Shown here in pieces: positions 1-10,891 of a stretch of DNA of 53,560 bases (position 1 is its first letter; every line of letters starts with the position of its first letter). The notes below the pieces were generated by a model. The model was not told where the DNA came from, searched no databases, and saw only the letters and a list, made by a program, of their open reading frames with translations. The position numbers were made by a program, and so were the translations under genes. The stretch covers positions 1 to 53,560 of the forward strand of contig JAFWQM010000216.1 in the NCBI GenBank assembly GCA_017509065.1, read 5' to 3'. Source of the stretch: Clostridia bacterium (GTDB lineage Bacteria; Bacillota_A; Clostridia; Christensenellales; Aristaeellaceae).

Positions 1-141
1 ATTCAGATGCGGGATGAGAAATCGTTCCAGACAAGGAACGAAACCGCAGGAATACTGGAGGTATTTCAAGGTTGAGTGACGCAGGATGGACCGATTTATC
101 GCCCGCAGATAATTCATGATTTAGTTGGGCGAGCAATAAAT
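1..141. repeat. Large imperfect palindromic repeat, copy 1 (left edge cut by window)
   Basis: Bases 1-58 are identical to 53447-53504. Bases 87-140 form the opposite arm: the 16 bases at 125-140 are the reverse complement of 53420-53435, and GCGGG..AAATCG near 9-24 pairs with CGATTT..CCCGC near 91-106. A complete unit would therefore be a ~160 bp imperfect inverted repeat with a ~45 bp centre. It has no coding capacity of note. It is probably a non-autonomous, MITE-like or REP-like element; the family was not recognised. Confidence 0.75.
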
Positions 142-220
142 AACGATTATGAGACAGTATACATCAAAATCTTCATAATATCGCAATTATCGATTGCCCT
201 GGGCTTTGGACAGCGCTCGC

Positions 221-248
221 TTTACAAATTCAGAAAAAGATGTACAAT
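221..248 (+). promoter_or_regulatory. Sigma-A type promoter of the alpha-mannosidase gene
   Basis: TTTACA at 221-226 and TACAAT at 243-248, 16 bases apart, each one base from consensus. Transcription would start near 255. That rules out the upstream in-frame ATG at 240 and supports translation from 291. Confidence 0.7.
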
Positions 249-290
249 AGAATGCAGAACCAGTATCTTAAGCGCAAGAAAGGAACCGCT

Positions 291-3200
291 ATGCCTGAAA
301 ACCGCAAGTTCCGCGAAAGGCTGGACGCCTGGCGGAACGAACTGAAAAACCAGATCATCAAGCCGCTGATCCCCGTCGTTTTTTCCGGCTGCGCCACCTT
401 TGACCGGCTCACGCCCGGAGCGGCAGATCGGCTTCCCTTTGCTCCAATGCCCGTGGGAACAAGCTGGGGCAGGCATCGGGAATACTGCTGGTTCAGCGCC
501 GATGTTACGCTGCCCGCAGGCTGCGAAGGGCAAAGGATCGTGCTGCTCAGCGGCGTGGGCGGGGAACAGTCAGTGTACATGGACGGGCAGGCATTGGGTT
601 CTGTGGACAAAGAGCACGATTATGTGACGCTGTTCCGCAGCGCTCCGGCGAACGCTTCCTTCCGCCTGCTGATCGAAAGCTACGCCGGGAACGGCCCCCG
701 GCTGGAAAACCTTGGCCCCTGCCCGCCGGAACGGACGCCGATCCCTCCTGTGACCGCGCCGCAGTGCCGGGTGCAGGAAAGCCGACTGGCGCTGTTTAAC
801 GAGGACGCTTATCAATTGTTCATGGACGCGGACACCCTGACCCGTCTCCATGATCTGCTCCCGGACGGCAGCCTGCGGAGAAGCAAAATCAAAGAAGCGC
901 TGGACGAATTCACCCACGCGGTGGATCTGGAAGCGCCCGCGGAGGAACGAAACGCATATTACCGCAAGGGCCGGGAAGTCCTTCGGGAAGCGCTCGCCTG
1001 CCGTAACGGCTCCACCGCGCCGACGCTGCATCTGATCGGCCAGTCCCACCTTGACCTCGCCTGGATGTGGCCGATGGAGGAAACATATCACAAATCCGTC
1101 CGCACCTACGCAAACCAGCTTGCCCTGATGGAGGAATACCCCGAATACCGCTTCCTGGCCTGCGAACCCGCGCTGCTGAGCATGCTGGAGGAAAGCAGCC
1201 CGGAGGTATACGCCCGCTTCCTTTCGCGCGTGAAAAGCGGCCAGGTCTGCGCGGACGGGGCGTTTTACGTGGAATGCGACACCAACATTCCCTCCGGGGA
1301 AAGCCTGGTGCGCCAGCTTCTGTGGGGCAAAAAATGTTTCCGGGAAAAGCTGGGCGTGGAAAGCCGCGTGGCCTGGCAGCCGGACACCTTTGGCTTTTCC
1401 CCCTGCCTGCCGCAATTGCTCCGGGCGTTCGACGTGCCTTATTTCGCCACGCAGAAGCTGCTGCGCGCCGACCCGGAATGCGAACGCTTCCCCTATCAGG
1501 ATTTCATCTGGGAAGGCGCGGACGGCTCGCGGGTGCAGGCGCTCTCCTTCTTCAAAAGCAACGCCCGCACCGAGCCGGACAGCCTGCTTTCCCGCTGGGA
1601 GAAGGACAGGAGCCAGCGGGAGCATATCAACGCCCTGCTTTATCCCTTCGGCTTTGGCGACGGCGGCGGCGGGGCGACGCGGGACATGCTGGAATATCTG
1701 CGAAGGGAACAGGATTTAGAGGGCCTGCCCCGCACGGAATGGGCTTCCTTGCAGGAGCACTTTGAAAGCGCAGCGGAAAACGCCCGGAAAAACCTGTGGC
1801 GGGGGGAGCTGTACCTTGCCTGGCACCGGGGCGCCTATACCTCCCAGCGGAAAACGAAAACCGCCATTCGCGCGCTGGAACAGGCGCTGCACGACGCGGA
1901 ATTCCTGCTTTCCCAATGCGAAGAAGACGCGCGGGCAAAACACAGGCCCTTGCTGTCCGCCGCCTGGAAAACGCTGCTGCTGCACCAGTTTCACGACATC
2001 TGCGCGGGCGTTGGCATCCGCGACGTGCACGAAGAAGCGGAAAAAGCCCTGACCGGCGCTTTGAACGCTGTTCAAAACATCATCAATGAAACAGCGCGCG
2101 AAGTGTATGGCATTCATGACGAAACCGAGGGATATTTTACCATTGTCAACACCCTGCCCTTTGCCCGGCGGGAATGGCTCACGCTGCCGGACGGCGCGGC
2201 GGGCTATGCTGACCTTCCGGCTTCCGGGGCTTTGCCGGTTCGCGCCGCGGACCTGATACGGAACGGCGGCGCGGTGCAGGCGCGTCCCTGCAAGGAAGGG
2301 TACGCGGTGAACAACGGCGTTCTGTCCTTTATCTTGCGTCATGACGGAACGATCGAAAACCTGACCGACCTGCGCACCGGCCTTCCGCTGCAAAAGCCCG
2401 GCATGCGGATGAACGACCTAAGGCTGTACCGGGATGTGGAGCCTGTTTACGACGCCTGGGAGCTGTCTCCCGATTACGCGCGGGACCGCCTGGACGCTGT
2501 TCACGCGCAATCGCTCATTATTTCCGGAGAAAACAGTCCCGTGTTCTCCGCGCAGGTGCGCTACCTGATCGGCCAAAGCGTCTGTGATGAAACGATCACC
2601 GTCCGCACGGGCGAACCTACAATCGAATTCAGCCTGAACATCGATTGGCAGGAGCGTCACAAGCTGCTCAAAGCGCACTTTGAAACAAATCTGAACTGCG
2701 AAAACGCCATCCATGAATTGCAGTTCTGCCATGTCGAGCGCCCGGCGCACCGCTCCACGCAATTTGCCAAAGACCGGTTTGAAGTGTGCAATCATCATTA
2801 CTCCGCCCTGTTTGAAGCCACAAGGGGCGTCGCCCTGCTGAACCGGGCCGTCTGGGGCGTCAGCTGTGAGGCGGGCGATGTAGCGCTGACTTTGCTCCAC
2901 GCCCCCTGCGTGCCGGACGATACCTGCGACCGCGGGCAGCAGCGCTTCTCTTATGCTCTTTGCGTGTATAACGCGCCTTTCTCCCTTAGCGGCGTCACGC
3001 GGGACGGATACGCATACAATTACCCGCCGCTGCTTTTGCCCGGAAAAGGCATGAACGCGGAAGGCATCTGGGCGGAAAACGCCCTGATCGAAACGATCAA
3101 GCCAGCGGAAGAAGGAAACGGCACTGTGATCCGGCTGTGGGAAACCCGCGGCGGCGCTGTGCGCGCAATCCTCCATCTCCCCCATCCACGCACAATCTGC

Positions 3201-3302
3201 GCCTGCGGATTTGACGAAAGCAACGCCGTGCCCCTCACCGTTTCGGACACATACACATTCGACCTGCCCGCCTTCGGCATCCGAACGATGATGCTGAGAT
3301 GA
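291..3302 (+). CDS. Alpha-mannosidase, glycoside hydrolase family 38
   Basis: Retaining, metal-dependent exo-alpha-mannosidase of 1003 residues that would remove mannose from N-glycan or mannan fragments. No signal peptide is visible, so it probably acts on imported oligosaccharides in the cytoplasm. The GH38 catalytic domain begins near residue 248 (LIGQSHLDLAWMW). The expected zinc ligands are H253, D255, D365 and H568 (FHDICAG), and D365 in WQPDTFGFS is the expected nucleophile. The middle helical domain and the C-terminal beta domains follow at normal family length. The start at 291 is chosen because AAAGGA lies 6 bases upstream and the ATG at 240 precedes the predicted transcript. The gene stands alone on the plus strand, convergent with beta-galactosidase across a shared terminator, which suggests a small glycan-use locus with separate control. 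Confidence 0.93.
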   Translation: MPENRKFRERLDAWRNELKNQIIKPLIPVVFSGCATFDRLTPGAADRLPFAPMPVGTSWGRHREYCWFSADVTLPAGCEGQRIVLLSGVGGEQSVYMDGQALGSVDKEHDYVTLFRSAPANASFRLLIESYAGNGPRLENLGPCPPERTPIPPVTAPQCRVQESRLALFNEDAYQLFMDADTLTRLHDLLPDGSLRRSKIKEALDEFTHAVDLEAPAEERNAYYRKGREVLREALACRNGSTAPTLHLIGQSHLDLAWMWPMEETYHKSVRTYANQLALMEEYPEYRFLACEPALLSMLEESSPEVYARFLSRVKSGQVCADGAFYVECDTNIPSGESLVRQLLWGKKCFREKLGVESRVAWQPDTFGFSPCLPQLLRAFDVPYFATQKLLRADPECERFPYQDFIWEGADGSRVQALSFFKSNARTEPDSLLSRWEKDRSQREHINALLYPFGFGDGGGGATRDMLEYLRREQDLEGLPRTEWASLQEHFESAAENARKNLWRGELYLAWHRGAYTSQRKTKTAIRALEQALHDAEFLLSQCEEDARAKHRPLLSAAWKTLLLHQFHDICAGVGIRDVHEEAEKALTGALNAVQNIINETAREVYGIHDETEGYFTIVNTLPFARREWLTLPDGAAGYADLPASGALPVRAADLIRNGGAVQARPCKEGYAVNNGVLSFILRHDGTIENLTDLRTGLPLQKPGMRMNDLRLYRDVEPVYDAWELSPDYARDRLDAVHAQSLIISGENSPVFSAQVRYLIGQSVCDETITVRTGEPTIEFSLNIDWQERHKLLKAHFETNLNCENAIHELQFCHVERPAHRSTQFAKDRFEVCNHHYSALFEATRGVALLNRAVWGVSCEAGDVALTLLHAPCVPDDTCDRGQQRFSYALCVYNAPFSLSGVTRDGYAYNYPPLLLPGKGMNAEGIWAENALIETIKPAEEGNGTVIRLWETRGGAVRAILHLPHPRTICACGFDESNAVPLTVSDTYTFDLPAFGIRTMMLR

Positions 3303-3304
3303 CC

Positions 3305-3335
3305 AAAAAACCTCCCTGCGGCAGGGAGGTTTTTG
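3305..3335. terminator. Bidirectional intrinsic terminator
   Basis: AAAAAACCTCCCTGC, a very short loop, then GCAGGGAGGTTTTT. The A-run and T-run flank a perfect GC-rich stem, so it serves both the plus-strand mannosidase and the minus-strand beta-galactosidase. Confidence 0.9.
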
Positions 3336-3367
3336 ATTGCTCAAAGAGAGAGCATTTGAGGGCGTCT

Positions 3368-6391
<3,024 letters not shown>

Positions 6392-6403
6392 TTAATAGGG
6401 ACT

Positions 6404-7129
6404 TCACTCAATGATATTGGTGGTGATGTAGTCCACGCCCCATTGGGCCAGGCGCTGGGCGTCCTCCAGCCGGTTAACCGTCCATACGTTGATTTCTCTT
6501 CCCAGTTGATGCACGTCTTTGACCATCTGCTCGGTCAGGATGCGCTGGTCGATGTCCAGGTCGAGATCGTATTTTTTCAGTGTGTCAAGGATCTCCTGCC
6601 AGTCGTGCTGGCCTTCGATGAGGTATTGGACTTTCTGGTTCGGCAGAACCTGACGCACATGGATCATGTTGGACAGAGCGAAAGAAATGAAGACGGTGTG
6701 TTCCAGCCAGCCTTCTTCCCGAACCGCGTCAATGATACGGTCGATCTGCTCCGGCTCCATGGGATTTTTCAGTTCCAGCACGCTGACCTTTTCATACTTT
6801 TTGCAGATTTGAATGTATTCCCGCAAAGAGGGCAGGCACAAATCCTTCCGGCCGCGCTTGCCGTCCCTGTCGCACAGGCGCAGGGAGCGCAGGGTTTCAA
6901 AGGTGCTTTCCTCCACGTTCAGCGCGTCGATGGCGACCCGCTTTGTGTTGTCGTCGTGGATGATGACGAAGCCGCCGTCCGCGGTCACATGCACGTCGGT
7001 TTCGATGCCGAAATAGCTCCTGTTGCCCGCCGCTACGAACGCGGAGCAGGTATTTTCCATTTCAATGCTGCTCAGGCCCCGATGCGCGATCATTTGGGGC
7101 TTCGGCCCAGCAAGACGCAGTGTGTCCAT
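6404..7129 (-). CDS. Glycerophosphodiester phosphodiesterase (GDPD/UgpQ type)
   Basis: Hydrolyses glycerophosphodiesters such as deacylated phospholipid head groups to glycerol-3-phosphate plus an alcohol. 241 residues, the usual size of cytoplasmic UgpQ-like enzymes, with no signal peptide. The catalytic set is complete: H16-R17 in IAHRG, E25-N26-T27, metal ligands E43 and D45 in IETDVH, and H58-D59-D60. The start at 7129 is preferred to an in-frame ATG at 7135, because AAAGGAG is 8 bases from the former and only 2 from the latter. It is the first gene of a two-gene unit with lacZ; the metabolic link between the two is not obvious and may only be co-transcription. Confidence 0.9.
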   Translation of the reverse strand: MDTLRLAGPKPQMIAHRGLSSIEMENTCSAFVAAGNRSYFGIETDVHVTADGGFVIIHDDNTKRVAIDALNVEESTFETLRSLRLCDRDGKRGRKDLCLPSLREYIQICKKYEKVSVLELKNPMEPEQIDRIIDAVREEGWLEHTVFISFALSNMIHVRQVLPNQKVQYLIEGQHDWQEILDTLKKYDLDLDIDQRILTEQMVKDVHQLGREINVWTVNRLEDAQRLAQWGVDYITTNIIE

Positions 7130-7179
7130 GATCATATCTCCTTTGCTTATTTATTTATCCGGTTTATTTGTCCTTGCAT

Positions 7180-7208
7180 ATCTTAACACGTTTGCATGTT
7201 TACCGCAA
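7180..7208 (-). promoter_or_regulatory. Promoter of the GDPD-lacZ unit
   Basis: On the minus strand, TTGCGG (7203-7208), a 17-base spacer, then TAAGAT (7180-7185), about 50 bases before the GDPD start. Confidence 0.5.
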
Positions 7209-7218
7209 GACGGAAGAA

Positions 7219-7245
7219 ATAAAAAAGAGCCCCGATGGGGGCGTC
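7219..7245 (-). terminator. Intrinsic terminator of the zinc-ribbon gene
   Basis: Minus-strand stem GCCCC/GGGGC with a four-base loop, followed by TCTTTTTTATT. It closes the zinc-ribbon transcript and separates it from the GDPD promoter. Confidence 0.8.
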
Positions 7246-7261
7246 TTTTGCTCAGCAGCGA

Positions 7262-7543
7262 TCAGCGGCGCTGCATAGCGGCGAAACACTCGCTGCAGTA
7301 CACGGGACGGTCTTCCCTGGGCAGGAAAGGAACCTGAGTCGCCTTGCCGCAGTTAGCGCAGATGGCGTCGTGCATTTCGCGGGGAGCGCCGTTGTTACGG
7401 GCTGCCTTGTGGGCCTGACGGCATTCACGGCAGCGGGTAGGCTCGTTCTGGAAGCCTTTTTCAGCGTAGAATTCCTGTTCACCGGCGGTGAAGACGAATT
7501 CCTTGCCGCAGTCACGGCACACCAGCGTTTTGTCCTGATACAT
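7262..7543 (-). CDS. Small double zinc-ribbon protein (CxxC-x17-CxxC family)
   Basis: 93 residues with eight cysteines in four CxxC knuckles. C9/C12 with C38/C41 form a first zinc site of the zf-trcl kind, containing the EQEFYAEKGF segment. C62/C65 with C83/C86 form a second whose spacing is exactly CxxC-x17-CxxC, the hallmark of a named but functionally unassigned domain family. The C-terminus is basic (AAMQRR), so nucleic acid or ribosome contact is conceivable but unproven. AGGGGG precedes the ATG by about 9 bases. The gene has its own terminator and an unusually long, structured 5' leader (7575-7800) with a good promoter, so its expression is likely controlled by RNA. Members of this family are commonly annotated as zinc-binding proteins with no assigned function. 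Confidence 0.85.
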   Translation of the reverse strand: MYQDKTLVCRDCGKEFVFTAGEQEFYAEKGFQNEPTRCRECRQAHKAARNNGAPREMHDAICANCGKATQVPFLPREDRPVYCSECFAAMQRR

Positions 7544-7574
7544 TGATTTGTGACCCCCTGATTAGATAGATAGA

Positions 7575-7800
7575 TTTTTGGTTAGCTGCGGCTGACCTGG
7601 TTTTTGACCCCACACTCGCCGGCTGGGACTTTGCTCTGCGTATTATGCGCCCTCACGCCATCCTCTCGCGCGCGAACGCGCGGCCGGGCTTACTTCTAGA
7701 CCGCACCATGCTCACCGGAATTTTTTCTGGCTTACGTGGACCGCTTTGCCTGCGACTGGCATCGGCTTGCAACCACAGACCCGATTCAGCCAACCGACGT
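7575..7800 (-). ncRNA. Candidate structured RNA or long regulatory leader
   Basis: The region is non-coding but GC-rich and full of pairing. Read on the minus strand it begins with GGTTGGCTGA and ends with TCAGCC..AACC, which can close a terminal stem. Inside are a CGCGCG-TTCG-CGCGCG tetraloop hairpin (around 7670-7685), a GTGG/CCAC helix enclosing a GCC..GGC hairpin, and CCGG/CCGG pairing across the centre. A canonical promoter lies directly upstream and no terminator separates it from the zinc-ribbon gene, so it is either a riboswitch-like leader or an RNA processed from the transcript. It did not match the tmRNA, RNase P, SRP, T-box, cobalamin, SAM or glycine consensus features that I looked for. 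Confidence 0.5.
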
Positions 7801-7802
7801 AA

Positions 7803-7831
7803 ATTATATCCTTTTTTTATCATAAACGCAA
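7803..7831 (-). promoter_or_regulatory. Promoter of the structured leader / zinc-ribbon transcript
   Basis: Minus strand: TTGCGT (7826-7831), a 17-base spacer, perfect TATAAT (7803-7808). It lies in a markedly A+T-rich block (7801-7886) that contrasts with the GC-rich RNA region it feeds. Confidence 0.7.
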
Positions 7832-7886
7832 GCATATTTTACAAATTTTTATGTTTTTCCAGCAAAAAATACAAAATACGCGCAAG

Positions 7887-8732
7887 TTACTTCGTGTTTC
7901 TGCGCAGTAATGCCTGATGCGCGTTCATACAGCCCATGTACGCGGCCTCCCGGGCGGATTGATTCCGAAGCAGCGCCACCGTGATTCCCGCGCACAGGGC
8001 GTCCCCCGCGCCGGTCGCGGGCAGGTTGGGCAGCGGAACGGCGGGAAGATAGCCGCGGTCGGAGGCGTCGGCATAGTAGATTCCTTCCGGCCCGAGCGAA
8101 ACGAACACCTTTTTTACGCCCGCGTTCAGCAGCGCTTCCGCCGCCTTCTCCACGTTCCTTTCCCCGGTGAGCGCTTCCGCCTCCAGGCGATTTGGCTTGA
8201 TCGCGGAAAGCGAGGAAAGGATGGACTTCACCCGCGGCGCTTTGGCGCAGCTCACTGGGTCGAGGATCAGCGGAACAGCCGCGTTTTCCGCGATAAACAT
8301 CAGCGTTTCGGCGGACAGGTTCGCGTCCAGCACACAGGCGTCGGCGCGGTTGATCTTGTCCATGCGGGGCCGCATGGCGTCCGGAGTCAGGCGATCCATG
8401 GCTGTCATATCATTGACCGCCAGCGCCATATCTCCCATATGGTCATGGATGCACAGATAGCAGGGCGCGGGGCAGTCCGTCGGGAAGGCAAGGGACAGAT
8501 CAATGCCGGAGGACTGGCAGAGCCGGGACAGCCATTCCGCCCGGTCGTCGTTGCCAAGGGCCGTGATGAGGAACACCTCCGCGCCCAGTTCCCTGAGCCG
8601 CGCTGCAATGTTCCGCCCGACCCCGCCGGGGCGCAGCGTGATGCTGCCCGGCGTGGAATCCCGGGGCATCAGCGGCCTGTCCGGCACGGCGAGCAAGTCC
8701 AGATTCATTCCGCCGATGACGACGATACGCAT
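7887..8732 (-). CDS. PfkB-family carbohydrate/nucleoside kinase, pseudouridine-kinase-like
   Basis: ATP-dependent kinase of the ribokinase/PfkB fold, 281 residues. The N-terminal strand GGMNLDLLA and the segment PGGVGRNIAARL (PfkB signature 1) bind the sugar. ATGAGDALCAG near the C-terminus is signature 2, with D244 as the catalytic base and the anion hole GAGD. The GVGRN wording is common in pseudouridine kinases (PsuK), which phosphorylate pseudouridine to its 5'-phosphate; ribokinase or another sugar kinase cannot be excluded and no PsuG (glycosidase) gene is adjacent. Translation is coupled to the preceding 71-residue gene: its TGA and this ATG are one base apart. At 281 residues it is slightly shorter than the usual ~300. 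Confidence 0.8.
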   Translation of the reverse strand: MRIVVIGGMNLDLLAVPDRPLMPRDSTPGSITLRPGGVGRNIAARLRELGAEVFLITALGNDDRAEWLSRLCQSSGIDLSLAFPTDCPAPCYLCIHDHMGDMALAVNDMTAMDRLTPDAMRPRMDKINRADACVLDANLSAETLMFIAENAAVPLILDPVSCAKAPRVKSILSSLSAIKPNRLEAEALTGERNVEKAAEALLNAGVKKVFVSLGPEGIYYADASDRGYLPAVPLPNLPATGAGDALCAGITVALLRNQSAREAAYMGCMNAHQALLRRNTK

Positions 8733-8733
8733 T

Positions 8734-8949
8734 TCAATCGTCCCCGTCCAGCAGATCGGCGGCTTCGGAGAGCAGCTTCAGCGCCTGATCCACTTTCCCG
8801 ATTTCCGCGCGCAATTCCTCGCTTTCCTTCTCGTCCAGCCTGTCCTGCATATCGTCGCGGATATCCTCCAGATCGGCCATCAGGTCGTTCAGCCCTTCCA
8901 CGAAGTCGCTCATATCGGCGTGCAAGCCGGTCTGAATGGTGATTCTCAT
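8734..8949 (-). CDS. Small acidic coiled-coil protein, function unknown
   Basis: 71 residues, very acidic, with an almost continuous heptad-like helix from about residue 12 to 66 (DFVEGLNDLMADLEDI...) and an acidic tail DLLDGDD. Not recognised. AGGAGG lies 6 bases upstream of the ATG, a strong initiation site. It is translationally coupled to the PfkB kinase downstream, so the two are likely made in fixed ratio; a regulatory or scaffold role for the kinase is only a guess. A perfect 12-bp hairpin sits in the leader. Confidence 0.65.
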   Translation of the reverse strand: MRITIQTGLHADMSDFVEGLNDLMADLEDIRDDMQDRLDEKESEELRAEIGKVDQALKLLSEAADLLDGDD

Positions 8950-8974
8950 GCCGCAATCCTCCTGTCCTTTCTGC

Positions 8975-9005
8975 GCGGATCGGCTTTTTGGGGAAGCCGA
9001 TCCGC
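8975..9005. other. Perfect 12-bp hairpin in the leader of the 71-residue gene
   Basis: GCGGATCGGCTT and AAGCCGATCCGC flank a 7-base loop. On the minus strand it is not followed by a T-run, so it is not a terminator for the upstream gene, which has its own at 9011-9033. It could stabilise the downstream mRNA end or act as a protein- or RNA-binding site. Confidence 0.6.
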
Positions 9006-9036
9006 ATAAAAAGCCCCCTAAAAACGGGGGCTTGGG
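9006..9036 (-). terminator. Intrinsic terminator after the PrsA-like gene
   Basis: Minus strand: AAGCCCCC, a seven-base loop, GGGGGCTT then TTT. The stem is 8 bp (9011-9018 with 9026-9033). Confidence 0.85.
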
Positions 9037-9054
9037 GGAATCAAAGTTTTTCTG

Positions 9055-10353
9055 TCAGTTCAGGCGATCCGGATAGGTCTTGGCGTTGGCCTCGCTGATC
9101 CACTGCTTGATGGTGGTTTCAGTCAGCTCATCCTGTTTGGCCATGAGCAGGCTGTCGGTAATGCCCGCGCGCACGGTTTCGATATCCACGGGGCCTTCCG
9201 CCACATCGGAAACGTACTTGATGATGTGGTAGCCATAGCTGGATTCCACGGGCTCGCTGATGTCGCCGACGTTCTGCAGCGCCATCGCGCCGTTCACGAA
9301 GGGTTCCACGAAGTAAGCGAAGCCCTCGCGGACGGCATAGCCGGATTCGGGCATATTGTCCGAGCTGTATTCGGAAACCAGCGCGTCAAAGTCCGCGCCT
9401 TCGGCGGTCGCCAGAGCGAGCACTTCCTCGGCCTTGGCCTTGGCGTTCGCCATGCCGGTGGCCTTGGCTTCGTCATAAGCGGCCTGGGCGGCGTCCACGG
9501 CGGCCTGCAGCGCGTCCTTATCCGCGTCCTCGCCGGCGCTCTCCAGCGCGTTCTTGGCTTCGGTGAGGGCGGTGTTGGCTTCATCAGCGGCCTTGCTGTC
9601 CTCGTCGGAGACGGTGATCAGAATCTGCTTCACCATGCGGTAGCCCGCAGGGGCGTAATACACGGCGATATTGTTCATCAGGTTATAGCCGTAATTGTCG
9701 GCATTGGTTTCGGAATCCGCCTTGTCGCTTTCGACCTTGGCGTCGAAATCGGCCTGGATTTCTTCTTCCGTCACGGTGACATCCTTCACGATGTCGGCTT
9801 TCAGCTTTTCAATCGCCTGCTCATCGATCGCGGACTGAAGGAAATCTTCATAGGTGGAGCGGCCGTCCGCGGTCTTGATATCGTTTTCAGCCACATATTT
9901 TTCGGCGGCGGCGTTGAGCTCATCGCCTTCCAGGCCGCTGTTGGGCAGGTAAGCGCTGATAACGGAGGAGAGGAAGGACTCGTAGTATTCCTTGGCGTGT
10001 TCCTCGGCCTTGGCCTTTTCCTCGTCGGTCAGCTCGTTCATGCCCATGGCGTACGCTTTCTGTTTGAGCACCAGGTTTTCGACAAAAGAATCAATCACCT
10101 GCGCGGTGACGGTCGCTTCATCGGTGGAATACACTCCGCTGTAACCATAGGCGGCAAACATCTGGTTGTAATACTCGTTCTGGCTGATCTGGTTCTGCAC
10201 GGCGGCGGTCACGACATGCTTGGTGACGGTTTCACCGTTCACATCGATGATGACGCGGGCATTGTCCTTTTCCTCGTCCTTCGTCACCAGCGTGCATCCG
10301 CTCAGGATCATCATGAGGGCCAGCAGCAGAGCCAGTACACTTTTTTTCCGCAT
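9055..10353 (-). CDS. prsA: PrsA-like foldase lipoprotein with parvulin domain
   Basis: Membrane-anchored peptidyl-prolyl isomerase/chaperone that helps secreted proteins fold outside the membrane; 432 residues. Residues 1-20 are a lipoprotein signal ending in the lipobox LSGC, with C20 as the lipidated residue. A SurA/PrsA N-terminal helical domain (about 35-235) holds the NGETVTK start typical of the family. The parvulin domain runs from about 240 (VKQILITV) through EYSSD (near 328) to SYGYHIIKYV. Between the first strand and the EYSSD helix there are about 84 residues where parvulins usually have about 30: an Ala/Asp/Glu-rich helical insertion. Single gene with its own promoter and terminator. 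An inactive isomerase acting purely as chaperone is possible. Confidence 0.85.
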   Translation of the reverse strand: MRKKSVLALLLALMMILSGCTLVTKDEEKDNARVIIDVNGETVTKHVVTAAVQNQISQNEYYNQMFAAYGYSGVYSTDEATVTAQVIDSFVENLVLKQKAYAMGMNELTDEEKAKAEEHAKEYYESFLSSVISAYLPNSGLEGDELNAAAEKYVAENDIKTADGRSTYEDFLQSAIDEQAIEKLKADIVKDVTVTEEEIQADFDAKVESDKADSETNADNYGYNLMNNIAVYYAPAGYRMVKQILITVSDEDSKAADEANTALTEAKNALESAGEDADKDALQAAVDAAQAAYDEAKATGMANAKAKAEEVLALATAEGADFDALVSEYSSDNMPESGYAVREGFAYFVEPFVNGAMALQNVGDISEPVESSYGYHIIKYVSDVAEGPVDIETVRAGITDSLLMAKQDELTETTIKQWISEANAKTYPDRLN

Positions 10354-10396
10354 GGTAAATACATCTCCTAACTGATTTGTTCAAGGCAACGAACCT

Positions 10397-10425
10397 ATTA
10401 TACAGGATAGACGCCAAAACAGCAA
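10397..10425 (-). promoter_or_regulatory. Promoter of the PrsA-like gene
   Basis: Minus strand: TTGCTG (10420-10425), 17 bases, perfect TATAAT (10397-10402), about 45 bases upstream of the ATG. AGGAG is 11 bases from the start. Confidence 0.6.
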
Positions 10426-10581
10426 GCATTATTTTTCGGATAATTGGAGCAGGTCATTTGATGAGGGAGATTTTTCACACGCGCGCATCCGTATCGCGCG
10501 CGGCCCAGAATGACAGCGGGATTTCCATTCCTTCCCGATACCGATTCAAAACAATTATGGGATGTACAAACGCGGGGAAAT

Positions 10582-10869
10582 ATGATAAACTACGATATTA
10601 TCTGCCTGGAAAAAAACGTCAGAAACTACGTGGATTTTTACTCCCTGATTTCCACCAGCATCCGGGAACGCGAAGCGGCCATCACCGCCCTGAAAACCGC
10701 CTCCGTCTATTCCTGCGGTGTGGATGTGCGGCCAGACGATCAGCTGCTGATTCTCGTTACCTGCGTGGATCATGACAATGAGCGTCGCGTGGTCGCCGCC
10801 CGCCGCGTCCGGGACGGGGAGAATGAGCAGGAATTGAAGAACCAGATTCAAAACAGCTGGAAAAAATAG
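10582..10869 (+). CDS. Uncharacterised 95-residue protein
   Basis: Not recognised. The reading MINYDIICLEKNV... is 95 residues with no signal peptide or membrane segment and a plausible alpha/beta pattern (SVYSCGVDV, QLLILVTCVD) ending in a polar helix and KK. The start at 10582 is chosen for GGGGAAAT just upstream and because the longer frame from 10510 has no ribosome-binding site. A strong terminator 22 bases downstream on the same strand supports it as a real transcription unit. It sits divergent to the PrsA-like gene. Promoter not identified with confidence. Confidence 0.6.
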   Translation: MINYDIICLEKNVRNYVDFYSLISTSIREREAAITALKTASVYSCGVDVRPDDQLLILVTCVDHDNERRVVAARRVRDGENEQELKNQIQNSWKK

Positions 10870-10891
10870 TTCATCCTGTTCTTAAATAAAT

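Noticed and set aside
7575..7800. Assignment of the leader RNA as tmRNA, RNase P, SRP RNA or 6S RNA
   Set aside because: The diagnostic blocks (tmRNA tag and tRNA-like end, GAGGAAAGTCC of RNase P, GGAAG..GCAGC of SRP) are absent, and the branched pairing does not fit the long rod of 6S RNA.
10480..10503. CGCGCG..CGCGCG palindrome upstream of the 95-residue gene as a terminator or operator
   Set aside because: Short, low-complexity, no T-run and no second copy seen; treated as chance in G+C-rich sequence.
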